DNA from: Pegea sp. RAD2-039
Lineage: Eukaryota > Chordata > Thaliacea > Salpida > Salpidae
Assembly (NCBI GenBank): GCA_034620365.1
Contig: JAQGEQ010000071.1
Span: 3,100,001 to 3,164,000, forward strand
Length of the DNA: 64,000 nucleotides
Direction of reading: 5' to 3'
Part shown: in pieces, positions 45,612 through 57,239 of the stretch
Layout: every line of letters starts with the position of its first letter
How positions within the stretch are numbered: position 1 is the first letter of the stretch
The notes under the pieces: model-generated
What the model saw: the letters and a program-made list of their open reading frames with translations, nothing else
The model's database searches: none
Told to the model about the DNA's origin: nothing
Program-made: the position numbers and the translations under genes

Positions 45612-47542
45612 TTAATAGAGACTTACTTTTAACATATTTTCCAGCTTTACAGCATCCACAGCAAACTTCCTGATACCTTCAGCCAGTTTTTCAACTGCCA
45701 TTGCATCTTCGTTATGAAGATACCTGAAACTTGCCTCGTCAAGATGCACCTAAAGACACAAAGATTACAAAATGGATCATATCAACTCTCAAATACCTTG
45801 GGCTCATCTGTGAGCTTCGCTTTTTTAACAGAAAGTTGTTTAGGTAAATCAACCACATCATTTTGTAGTTGCTCCAATAATTTCGGCCTAGAAAATAAAT
45901 TTATTTATTTTATTTACTTAAATGATTTAAAATTTGATAAAAAAGTAGAAGGAGAATAGATATTCAAATAGAAAAAGAGTTTGAAGTACTAACGAGATAG
46001 TGAGTAAATCACATCCTGTTAAAGCTTTGATTTGATTGGTGTTTCTAAAAGAAGCTCCCATTACTACAGTTTTGTAGTCATACTTCTTGTAATAGTTGTA
46101 AATTTTTGTCACACTAATTACACCGGGATCTTCAAGTAAACCATATTCTTTTTGACCAGTGGACTTGACAAACCAGTCAAATATTCTTCCAACAAATGGT
46201 GAGATAAGAGTTACACCAGCTTCAGCACAAGCTACAGCCTTTAAAAACAAATATTTGAGATGATGTGACGAAAATCAAGAAAAATAACAAACTTGAGCAA
46301 ATGAAAACAGCAAAGTCATGTTGCAGTGGATTCCTTCTGATTCCAGAATTCTACGTTGAAAAATTGAGTGAAAAATCCTGAGTTGTGAAAAAGGTTGCTT
46401 ACTTGGCAGCTTGTATACCTTCCCATGTAGTACTCAGTTTAATTAATATTCTATCACGACTTATTCCACGTTCTTCATACAGTTTTATGAATGATCTAGC
46501 TTTTGTGACAGAAGCCTCACAATCAAATGATAATCTACAAACAGAAAAATAATTTTAATTCTAAAAAATTATTTGTTTATAAAATTAGAATAAGAACTTA
46601 TTAAAAAAAACTTTCTTAGTTATCTATAAAAAACATCAAATATTTTTTAATATAATTCTTTAGAACATCATAAATATTTCAATCTTAAAACGTAGCTGGT
46701 TAGTAAAAAGTAAATAAACAAAACTGAATGGCAATAATATCTGACCTGGCATCTACCTCAGTTGAAACACGGCCAGGAACTTTCTGTAAAATCTCATAAC
46801 CAAAGTTGACAAACAATTTATCCATTGCATGTGAAACTTGTTCAGCTAAAACACTGAAAGTTAATATTCATAATCACTATAATTAAAGAAATAACAAAAA
46901 AAATCAATTTTTATACTTTGATTGTTTTTTTCCATATGAAATAGCATCATCAACTAGATGTTTATAGCCAGGCATAGATGCAGCAGCAAGAATAAGAGAA
47001 GGGTTTGTAGTAGCATCTTGTGGAGAATACTTTTCAATAGCTATAATTGCATAAAAAGTACAAAATTATAGATACTATTTATAGCTTATTTTTGAGTATT
47101 GAATTTATAATTTTGTACTTAAAACAGTTACAACTTTTCTATAAACAAGTTTAAATATAAGAAAAAATAAATTTTATTCTATGATTATATTTTTTATTTT
47201 CATTTATTTAATTTTTGAGAATTTTTTTAAAAACTACTTCTAACTTCAAGTTCAAAAATTATTAATTAGAATCAAAAATAAATTAACCAAAAAATTTAAA
47301 GGTAGTTGTTAAAAATAATTAAAGAAAAATCAAATAACAAATAAATAATTGTAGAAAAATTAATTTTTTGTCAATTAAAGTAAATAAGCATTGATATTTT
47401 ATAAAAAGAGAAAACTTATCAAAATTATCAAAAAATTTCATAAAATCGCCTCACCTCCAATATCACCAGTATCAGCCACAACAATAGTTGAAGTTTTAAG
47501 TTGATCTAACGCAGAATTCATTTTAGGTTTTTTAGAAGTCAT
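45612..47542 (-). CDS. TALDO1: Transaldolase, 8 exons, ~327 aa
   Basis: Minus-strand exons: 47455-47542, 46917-47040, 46746-46853, 46403-46534, 46293-46350, 45994-46238, 45797-45887, 45612-45749. Transaldolase moves a dihydroxyacetone unit between sedoheptulose-7-phosphate and glyceraldehyde-3-phosphate in the cytosolic pentose phosphate pathway. Signatures: '[17 protein letters not shown]', '[17 protein letters not shown]', '[13 protein letters not shown]', '[17 protein letters not shown]' (the Schiff-base lysine is in this IKLSTTWEG strand), '[20 protein letters not shown]' and '[11 protein letters not shown]'. It ends 'AVKLENMLK', then V-S-L-Y-stop if read through. A GTAAGT at 45627-45622 could instead splice to a short extra exon, which would bring the length closer to the human 337. 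Confidence 0.95.
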
Positions 47543-47544
47543 GT

Positions 47545-50540
47545 TCAAATTTATCTTTAATAGTCTTTTAAAAGTTAATCAGTAATTAAGCGGAACTAAA
47601 CTTATGCTTATGATCGCTTAGTTCAGGACTAAAAAATGGCTGTTAAACATAATGCCCAGAATTAAAACAAACAAAAAATATTAAAAAAGTTAGATCTTAC
47701 TAAGAAAAGTAAGAATTTTAAAAAATATATTTTTTATGCTTGAAAATGTATTAAAATAAGTTTAAATCTTCATCTTTTAATATCTCATAGAAGAGGAATG
47801 TAAGAGTAATTTATAATTTAATAACTATAAATAACAGACTTTTTTATCTTAAAACTGAATCTTATAAAATGCATAAATAGCTTAATACCTTTCTAAAGTG
47901 AATCAAATTAGTAAATTTTTAATATAAGTTTAATTTATTACAAAGTTAAATTTATGAAACTCTTTTTTGGTGATATCTACTTAAATCTTTTTAAAAATCA
48001 GATTCTTCAAAAACAAAGTTTATACAATTTTTCTGTAATTATGCTTAAATTGATAAAATCACCTAACAATAGAGCTTTTTAATTTAGTTTTATTTTTATT
48101 ACAAAATGCAACACAACCAATAGTTTAGTGTAAAGACAAATATGTTTATATATTACTTTATAAATTATAAATACGTTTAATTTATTAAATGTATTGTCAT
48201 AAAAATCAAAGCAGTAATAGTGCTTAGGGCATAATTACAAATTTAAAGCAAACAATTTTTATGAAACAAATTTATGAAAAACCTAAAATTGATCTAATAT
48301 GTAAATTATTATTTTTCTTTTAAGATGAAGCAGCAAATATCATTTGATATTACTAAAACCAATTTTGATATTCTCATAGTTAGGAAAAATGCATTCATGT
48401 TTAACCTAAAACTATGTAAATGTTAAATTTTACTTAACACGCCTTAAATCAATTAAATGGAAAAAGACATTATATAACCTGTTTCTTAATTCATTAATCA
48501 AAAATTTTTTTAAAGATTTATATTCTCTAAAATTACAATTGATATCTTAGAAATATTTTACAGCTTTAATTCTTTTATTAAAATAAAAGTTTTAACTCAT
48601 TATAAAATAGTTAAATATTATTTATATCTTATTCATTTTATCTTTTATTATTACTTGTTTTATATTTTAACAGCCTTAGTGAATATAGTTGATAATCATT
48701 CATGTAATAAAAAGTAAACCAATAACAATTATGTACTAAGTAATTGGATACTGATATTTTGTTTGGTTTTGAGTTAACATTTTTGCCAAATATATAACAA
48801 GTAAAATAAAATTTTTTGAATCAGTCCTCAAAATAACAAAGAAATTGTTTACGTGTTATTAAAATCCTGAAAAATTCTCTGTAATCAAAAATTTGATCAC
48901 AAATTTTTTAGGTTAAAACCAAAAAGCAAAACTTCTTAATACTTTTAGTTTTTCAATTAAAGAAATAATTTATTTTCAGTTTGAAACATTGTTGGAATTT
49001 AAACTTTCCACCGAAAAGTGCAATTTTATAGTTGAAAAAGTTATATTTTGTGAATAAAGATGCCTTATGGCAACTGAAGTACCAGTTCAATCATTCTAAG
49101 GTGAGAAAAATGAATTTTTTATGAGCTCATCGTTCTCTACTGCTTCTAATTAAAAAAACCCTTTTTAGAATTGATACAAAAATATATAAATTTTTGAATT
49201 TCTAATAAAAGCAACTCCATCAAAGTTTTATAAGTGAATCAGCTTCTATGTTTTTTATTTAAAACCATTTGTTCTCACTTTTTCATTAGATATAATCTTA
49301 ACTTTTTTAGTAAAATGAAGTTTAAAGAAAAAATCGAATAAATCAGTGTATAGGAGATTGACAAATAAAATGTTTTCATTTTTGATTTTTTAAACAAATA
49401 TCAGGTTTTTGAAGATTACAGAAATTATTTTTAATTCACTTATTTATGTACAAAATAATGATATCAGAAATAAACTAGTAAAGAACTTAAACCAGAGATT
49501 TTTACCAAAATCATCAACAACTGCCTATAATTAAAAAGAATTATCAAAAATATTTTATCATAATTTATACAGCAACATTGTTTAAAAACATTACAATTGT
49601 AAACAATTTGTATCTATTACATCAAGTTTTTGATTCATAACCTTTATTTACTTATGCCTCTGTAGTGTTCCTACTTTTCTACATTAATACTGTTTAACAT
49701 TTTCATTATTTTTCTAATATTTTTTTGGTTGTTTGATATAAGAGCTGTATAGTTCGTCATCTGCAATCATTTGTTGGATTAATTAGAAACTACTTTTGAC
49801 CATTTTGATTTCAATAAATTTTTTGAAAATATTTATTAAGTTTTCATTTTAAAGATAGTACTTTTATCAAATAGACAAGTTAATATAAGAAATTTAGTCG
49901 TAAATTTTATATTAAGTTAAGATAAACTTTAAATAAGTAGTATAATATTTATCATTTTATCTATATACAAAAAAAAATATTACAAATCATTACTGATATA
50001 CAAAAATGTAGTTCATTATTTTATTAAAAATACTTTCTACATTAATTTCTTAGTTTAAACATATTTACTTAGAAAAAAATAAAGCTTTATAAAAAAATTT
50101 TCAATAGAATATAAAACTTTTGTGATTTTTCATGATTAACTAGAATGTAATAATCACAAAAACTGTTTAATTTTTAGAAATAATTTAATCTAACAGTTAC
50201 TAAGGTGCGGCGTTTAAAATATTTGAATTGTTTTGGCAAAAATTGTTAATAAGTGTAAAGAAGATAAAAAATTGTTAACAAATCAATTGAGGAAGAATTT
50301 GATGTTGTTTTTATTAGTTATTTATTTACTAAATCATTAAATTTAAGCTTTATCTAATCATTATTTCCTATTTTTATTATGTTCTATTTGTTATTAATTT
50401 AAAAAAAATTCAAACTGATTTAGTTTTTCAAATTCATATATATTTGTTGGATTAATAAGTTTTAAATTTTTAAATCGGCTCGAAATAATATCCTTTTTTG
50501 TATTTTTTCATACTAGAATGCAGTCTGTTTTCGGTTAGTT
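47545..50540. other. Intergenic upstream of transaldolase, no gene seen
   Basis: Three kilobases of very AT-rich sequence with no coding signal, RNA gene or recognised repeat on either strand. Confidence 0.45.
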
Positions 50541-50548
50541 AGAAATTA

Positions 50549-50575
50549 GCACGTGACTTAAGTTCCCGCCAAATC
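50549..50575 (+). promoter_or_regulatory. E-box next to an E2F-like site upstream of the pocket-protein gene
   Basis: CACGTG at 50550-50555 lies eight bases before TTCCCGCCAAA at 50563-50573, which closely matches the E2F/DP consensus (TTTSSCGC with flanking AAA). It sits in a small GC-richer island in an otherwise AT-rich spacer, about 1.5 kb before the pocket-protein ATG. A promoter plus an untranslated first exon here is inference. Confidence 0.45.
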
Positions 50576-50639
50576 ACTATACTGATAAAACTTCAGCTTT
50601 TAACTTAGCCGGGCTAGGCCTGATGTTCTAGTAATTACT

Positions 50640-52111
50640 TGATAATCTTTATCAGTAAGGATAGTAAAAGGTTATTTACTTGTATGCAGCATTAATAGTA
50701 TTACTACAAGATGAATTAATGAGAAAATTATTACATATAAACTTGAGAAGTACAAAAATTTAAATTCAAAAAGCTTAAAATTCTTGAAATCGTATTTGTT
50801 TAAAGGTAATTTTCCAATTGAACTCAAGATGCAAACAGTTATAAGTATTTCAAGTTTTAGATAAAGGAGAGTTTACTGGAAGGTATTTATAATCATTTTA
50901 TTTATTATTTTTCACCTAATTTGAGTTACTGAGATATAGGTATACTGTTTTAGAGGATTTAAGTTTTTTAAACAAAGTAATCAGTTCAAATAAGTTAGTA
51001 GTGAAAAGTAATATACTTTTATCAAATAAATCTTCGAAATATTCATTAATCGTTGTTTAATAACTGCTCTAATTTTGATGAACTCATGAGATAAGAGATT
51101 TTCTATTTTTAAAAGTAAATAAACAAATTATTTTGATAATTTGTTTTTTTTACTCAAATGAATTTTTATTCAAAATAAAAGATGCCACTGTTTGATTTCT
51201 ATTTGAAAATGGAATCTAGTTTATTGACTTTCTACTTAAAATATAAATTTTTTAGGCTAATTTTGTTTTATTGTTTAGTTGTTATTCAAGTTTATCCAAA
51301 GCCCAATATAAGTGTATATTTGTAAATATATTTGTTGATTTGGTAATAATCATTTTATTTTGGATATTTTTGTGGCTTATAACACAGAGATGAGCTAAGA
51401 TAGATATAATTTTGCCATTGATGCTTTTTATTAAAGCATATATCAACTGATCTTTATGTTTTTGTTCTTTTGTTGAGAAGGTGTATTTTTAGTTTTATTC
51501 ATCATCATTAAAAAGTCTTAGCTCAAAAAAAGAAATAAATCTAATCCTTAATAATTAAGTTTGTAAGATGTGAGCTGGATTAGTTTAATTATTTTTTAAA
51601 TAAAAGAAATTAAATTTAATTGTAATAAAGACTTGTTTCTCCAAATAATATTTTTGTATTCTATGTCTTTGTGTCTGCTTACAAGTTAGCTAAATATATT
51701 CTTAGTATGAAGTTAAGCCATCTAATGATGTAAATTCATAAATAAAAATTAACCATCTTTTATAATTATCTCAAATTTTGTTTCCAAGTATGTTTAGTAA
51801 ATCATTTTGAACAATAAAGTTTAAAGAAACTTTATATTTAGTTTTGTTATCTTATTCTGGATTTTATTTTTAAGAGAATTTTACACATCTACTTTCTGTC
51901 TTTTATATATTAATGTAGACTTCCTGGTATTATTTGAAGATTACTTAAAGAAAAGTTGTACTAAAAAGCTTGATAAATTGTTTTATTTGTATAAATTTTC
52001 TCTTTCAATCATTCACTTTATAGTTTGATATAAAAAATAATTCATTTTAATCTCATTTTTAATAGCTGTGTTATTTTACATTTTTAGTTTTTATGTTTTA
52101 ATTTCTGAATA
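50640..52111. other. Region between the putative promoter and the pocket-protein ATG
   Basis: AT-rich, no gene seen. It is a likely 5' UTR intron: TTTTAG acceptors at 52084-52087 precede the ATG at 52112. Confidence 0.35.
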
Positions 52112-55100
52112 ATGGAATATGAAAACGAAAGCATGGAAGTAGAAACTCGATTTTATGAACTTTGTTCAGATGCTAATATTTATAAACCAACAATGGAATC
52201 AGCCTGGAAAAGTTTTGGTGATGTCAAATCAAAATATACTTTGGAGGTATTATATTTATATCATTTATTTTTATAGTTTAAAGGTTTGATTCTCTTTTTA
52301 GGGTGACAATCTCCATTGGCTAGTATGTTCACTATACGCTGCATGTAGACATGTTGGTAACAAGTCACTGCAGTCTATATCTGGTCAAACTGTTAAAGGA
52401 AATGTTATTTCGCTTTCTACATTATTAGGAAAAGCAAAATTCAGGTAGATAATCAGAACTTTGTGTAAGATTTTTTTCCAAGTTGTTATCTAGAAATGAT
52501 ACTATCAACAGACTTAATAGGTTTTGTTATTTTTATTTAATTAATTTATTTTGTTTTAGTTTCACTGACTTCTTGAAGAAAATGACAACATGGCTTGAAA
52601 TGAATCATGATAAATTACTTCAAGAACATATCAAATTGTTGGAATGTAATTTTAGGGTCTGTACTGTTGTTTTTAAAAAGTTTTGTCCAATATTTGTTGA
52701 TGTGTTCAAACATTGTCAACCTACGGTATTAGAACAATCACTGAAAGCTAATCAAAGACCTCATCGTAACCATAGGTAGCTACTGAAACATTTTCTAAAA
52801 TTTGATAATTATATAATCAGAAACATAAAACAATTTGTAAAACTTTTTTTGTTGGTAGAAAGATTACTTGTTCACCAGATGACGTCTTCAGATTTTGTTG
52901 GATGCTCTTCATTCATGCTAAAGGTGATTCAAAGTAGTTTTGTGAACTGGTCTCTAGATTAATTCAAAAATACAAATTTGAAGATTAAGATGTTCTATGT
53001 ATGTTGTTTACAATCTTAATAACAACAACGATTTTTGCTAATAGGTACAGATTGTAGTTCGATAGGCGGAGAGGTAGTTAGCTCATTTCAACTTCTGATT
53101 TGTGCGATGAATATATGTTTTAAGAACTCTTTGATATGTTTACATCGAAAAGCTCTTCTAAATCCAAACTTTCCAGGTAACCAATCTTTCTTAGACTTGC
53201 TTCATAAACATTTTTTCTTGGTTTAAAGGACTGCCTAAGAATTGGGACGACTCTGAGTACTGCCCTTTATACGAAGACATACCTGATATAATCGAACTAC
53301 TAATCCAACGACATTGCCAAATGTCAAAAGATGAAGAAGAAGAATTTGTTTTGCAAACACAAGTCCTTAGCACACATATGTGGAGAAAATACATTTCTAA
53401 TCTAACTATGTTGGTAAGACTTCAATTATTTCAACACCAATTCTAAAAAAACTTAAATTTATTCATTAATTTTTTGTAGGAGATTTATGGAGAGCCCGGT
53501 TTATTGTTTAAACCAGAATATTTTGAATCTAACAGGTGAGAGCAGATAAAACCTCCTGTATCTTTACAATAAAGTTTAAATGGTTGTTTTAAATGTTGAA
53601 AGAATCAATATTTGTACATCAACTCAATTGTTCCTTTTCTCATCTGACATCAGTTTGTTGTTTCAGTAAACGCCTCAACAAGTTGTACGAAGAATATATT
53701 TTCACCGAGGGAGATTTCGACGAACGAATCTTCCTCCAAGACGATGCAGATGATCAATTAGGAACTCCCATCAAATCGGCACTTCCAACAGCTAACGGAT
53801 CGTCAGGATATCCTGTCGAAGAGAACTCAACATCAGAAGTTAGTCATCATCAGAAGATCACCAACAATTTGTTCGTTTTCCATATTTTCAAAATATGGAT
53901 TCATTTTGATTCGAAAATGACGTCACTAAGTCGATATTTCGATGTTAACAAAAAATTACTGAAATGTTTAAACACATCTCCTTCCAGATGGGATCTCGGA
54001 TCGCTCGGACACCTCTCACTAATCGAGAGTATCTAATCGGCAAAGATCGATTAGGTGGAGGTGACGTCACTCGCAATCCTGGTATGACGTCATCAATTCG
54101 TTCATCGGATTTACAGAGACTGAGAAAGATGTTGGTTGGATCGAAGACTACTCCATCGACTACTCTTCTCGAGATTTTCAAGTTTGTGATCGCTTCGAGC
54201 GTCGTGGTGCCCCACACGCTCCTAGTGAGACCTCTAGTGGTGACAAGTACTTTATCACAGCTCTTGCACGGAAGATATTGAGACACAAACTCGTGAGCGT
54301 CTAGCGGTTCTTAGTGATCAGTTTCTGCAGGCTTATGCATCTGAAGATCAAGATAACTCTTCAGGTTTGATCCTCTTGATCCTAATCTTTGATCTAATCT
54401 TTGATTTTGTAGGACTCGCAGATCAGAGACTGATCTTTACAAAGATGTTGTACTACAACATCCTAGAGAAGATTGCTCTTCAAGAAAGAAAGCGTCTGAC
54501 TGGAAGACATGATCTCACTGTAAGTTGATCCAATCCAACCTGATCTTTGATCTTCATCTTTTTCTTGCAGCATCTACTGAAGCGTGACGATTTTAATAAT
54601 CTCCTTTTCACCTGCTGCTTAGAGATCACTCTCTGCTCAATGGATGCTCATCGGATGTTTCCATGGGTCCTGGATGCTCTTGGCATCCCCTCTTACTACT
54701 TCTACAAAGTACAAACTTCATATTCCTCATCCCACTTCTGATCTTTGATTCTAAAGATCATTGAACTTGTGATTCGAGCGGAAGAGTCCCTAACAGCATC
54801 CGTTATCAAGCATCTGATCTCAGTTGAAGAACAGATCTTGGAGCAGTTAGCTTGGAAGTCGGACTCACCTCTCTGGGAGGCGATGGAAGCTCTGCCTAGC
54901 GATAAAGCTTATTCCTGTTTAGAGGTCGTTTCGATGTTTAGTGATGACGTCATCGCTTCAATCGCTTGCTTCGCGCAGGTCAACTTCTCGTACAACATCG
55001 AGTCAAGCTCTTCAAACTCTTTTTTAACTTCATCGAGTCCTAAAGATGTCGGATCATCTCATATGGTCTCCTCTGGGAGCAGCAACCTCTCAATTTCTCA

Positions 55101-57181
55101 TCCACGAATCAAGGCGGTCCTTGGCAACGAAATGGCGATCCGTAAACCAGGTTCCTTACGCCCCATCTTTGAAACAACCTCTTCATCATCTGATCTTCTA
55201 GAATCCGGATTAGCACAAGATCGTTTCTGCTCTCCATCAGCAGGGACTGCTAAACGAAGATTAGCGTTCAACGGGGCGTCGTCTTCGACTTCTGAACCTG
55301 CAGAAGCTCCGGTGATAAAGCTCATCACCACTTCGACATCGTCGCCGATGGTAAAAAAGAGAATTGTTATGGTAATGAGGCTGCTGCTGCTGCTGATTGG
55401 TTGATAAGTTGTGATGATTACGAACAATACATCTCTTCCTATTGGATTCATCTCTCTTCTTTTTGCAGACTCCAATCACCAAGGACACAGCTTTGAAAAA
55501 CGGGAAGACTTTTGTGATCAACAATTCAATCGCAGGTACGTCATCTCTCAACCTCATTTTAATCTAGCTTCTAAATGATGGTTTCTAGGACCGAAATGTA
55601 CCAATATCACTGTTGTGTCATCTCTACCATCCAAACCAACATCTGCTATCACTTTAGCTACAAATAGTTTAACTTCAGCAACTGATTCGATTAAACCGAA
55701 AAAAACTGGGTCACTAGCCTTGTTCTGGCGAAAAGTAAATTAATTCGGTGATATTTATTACAAGTTGAGGTATTTGAGAATAATTTTTTACAGATTTATC
55801 ATTTGGCTTGTGTCAGGCTACGACATCTTTGTGAACAACTTTCTATTAATTCTGAACTTTCTCAAAAAATGTGGACTTGCTTTGAGCACTCTTTATCTAT
55901 GAACAAAGCTCAACTGATGAAAGACCGTCATATAGATCAGTTGCTGATGTGTGCTGTCTATGTCATTGCTAAAGTAAATAGTTTCTACTTAAAACTCATC
56001 AAATTTGTTCATCAAAAGTATTGTTTAAATTATAAAGAAAATATTTTCAAAAAAGTTTATTTAAAATCAAAAATGAAATTTTATGAAAAGTAAATTATGA
56101 AATTAATTTGAAGATCTTGAAATTGTATCAATACATAAATAGAAACAGGAAATAGAATTGTGTTAGTTACTGTTGCTGCTTTTAACTTTATTTAGAAATG
56201 AAATCTTTTATTCAGTTTTCTCTCATATTATTTTATACATCTAACTTTTTAAGCTCTACCTTTAATCTTTAACTAAATGTGTCTTTAAATCTCAGATTTC
56301 TCGACAAGAGCAATCTTTTCAAGAAATTATGAGATGTTATCGCAATCAACCACAAGCAACTAGCCACGTAATCAACTTTTTTTCTTTCATCAAATTTCAG
56401 TTTTTTTTTGCATTCCAATATCTTCAAACTTCGATAACATTCAAAAACTGATCTTTTTCACATCCTGATTTTTTAGATACTCTAAAACGCCTACATCTTT
56501 TCTACATCCGTTTGATCTTGTAGCTAAATTTTTTTAACGTTTTCAACTTAATTATCAACTTCTTCAAATCTTCTCGATAAATCACCAGGTCTACCGAAGT
56601 GTCCTAATCCATCCGAGTCCAGACAAAGGTCAAGGAGCGGATGAAAGAGAAGATCTGATCCAATTCTACAATAAAGTTTATGTTCCTCTACTGCGGGATT
56701 ATGTGAAACAATTTAGCGCAACTAGCGACACTAACAAGGTGCGGACCAGTTACTACCACATCTCACTGGTTCCAACCACTTTCCTCTGCAGCTTGAGGTC
56801 CCCTGTTCACCTATGCCTCGCCAGCGCCCTGTTCCCCAATCGCCCCGTCGCGTCACTTCCAATCACAACGTTTATGTATCTCCAATGAAGTCACGTGAGA
56901 TTTTAACGTCAGCTCAATCAACCAAATCTCAATTGAGTTTTTTAGGACCTTGTGTCTCTCCATCTTCTAAACACCTAGAGTACAACTTCCAACGAAGTCC
57001 TTCTAAACATCTTCGACAAATCAATCAGATGCTGGAAGCTTCAAAGAAACCCGAAGGACGCCCGATGAACGGCAAGCGCTCGCTCCCATTCACAAACGGG
57101 TCTTCGGATTGTGATGATTTTAAGAAGATCCGTTTGTCTGGTCAAAATCGTCACTTTTACAACGAAAGCTCGATGTGTTGA
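52112..57181 (+). CDS. Retinoblastoma-like pocket protein (p107/p130 type), 19 exons
   Basis: Exons: 52112-52246, 52302-52444, 52560-52775, 52859-52923, 53045-53176, 53229-53413, 53480-53535, 53667-53838, 53988-54181, 54261-54364, 54413-54519, 54571-54708, 54757-55371, 55469-55535, 55589-55734, 55794-55973, 56296-56367, 56589-56738, 56792-57181. The product is 1088 residues. Pocket proteins bind E2F/DP in the nucleus and repress S-phase genes until CDKs phosphorylate them. N-terminal domain: 'LHWLVCSLYAACRH', 'DDVFRFCWMLFI'. Pocket A: 'TPLTNREYL', 'RLTGRHDLTHLLKRDDF', 'MFPWVLDALGIPSYYFYKII'. Pocket B: 'ALFWRKIYHLACVRLRHLC', 'DRHIDQLLMCAVYVIAKV', 'FYNKVYVPLLRDYVKQF'. The tail has many SP/TP sites and a p107/p130-like 'SPRRVTSNHNVYVSPMK'. 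The long Ser-rich A/B spacer and this tail point to the RBL1/RBL2 branch rather than RB1. Exon 13 could instead end at 55350, in the same phase. Confidence 0.93.
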
Positions 57182-57239
57182 TGCGCCACCTACTGGCGAC
57201 CGTCTATTATCTCTTTTATTCTGTTTCTAGATATGTGAT

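Noticed and set aside
55098-55557. Antisense open frames of about 100-125 codons opposite the pocket-protein exon
   Set aside because: Shadow of a Ser-rich coding exon; low-complexity and no independent signal.
56703-56888. 61-codon frame continuing through the last pocket-protein intron
   Set aside because: Frame reads through intron 18; the spliced frame (56738 to 56792) restores the known p107/p130 C-terminal pattern.
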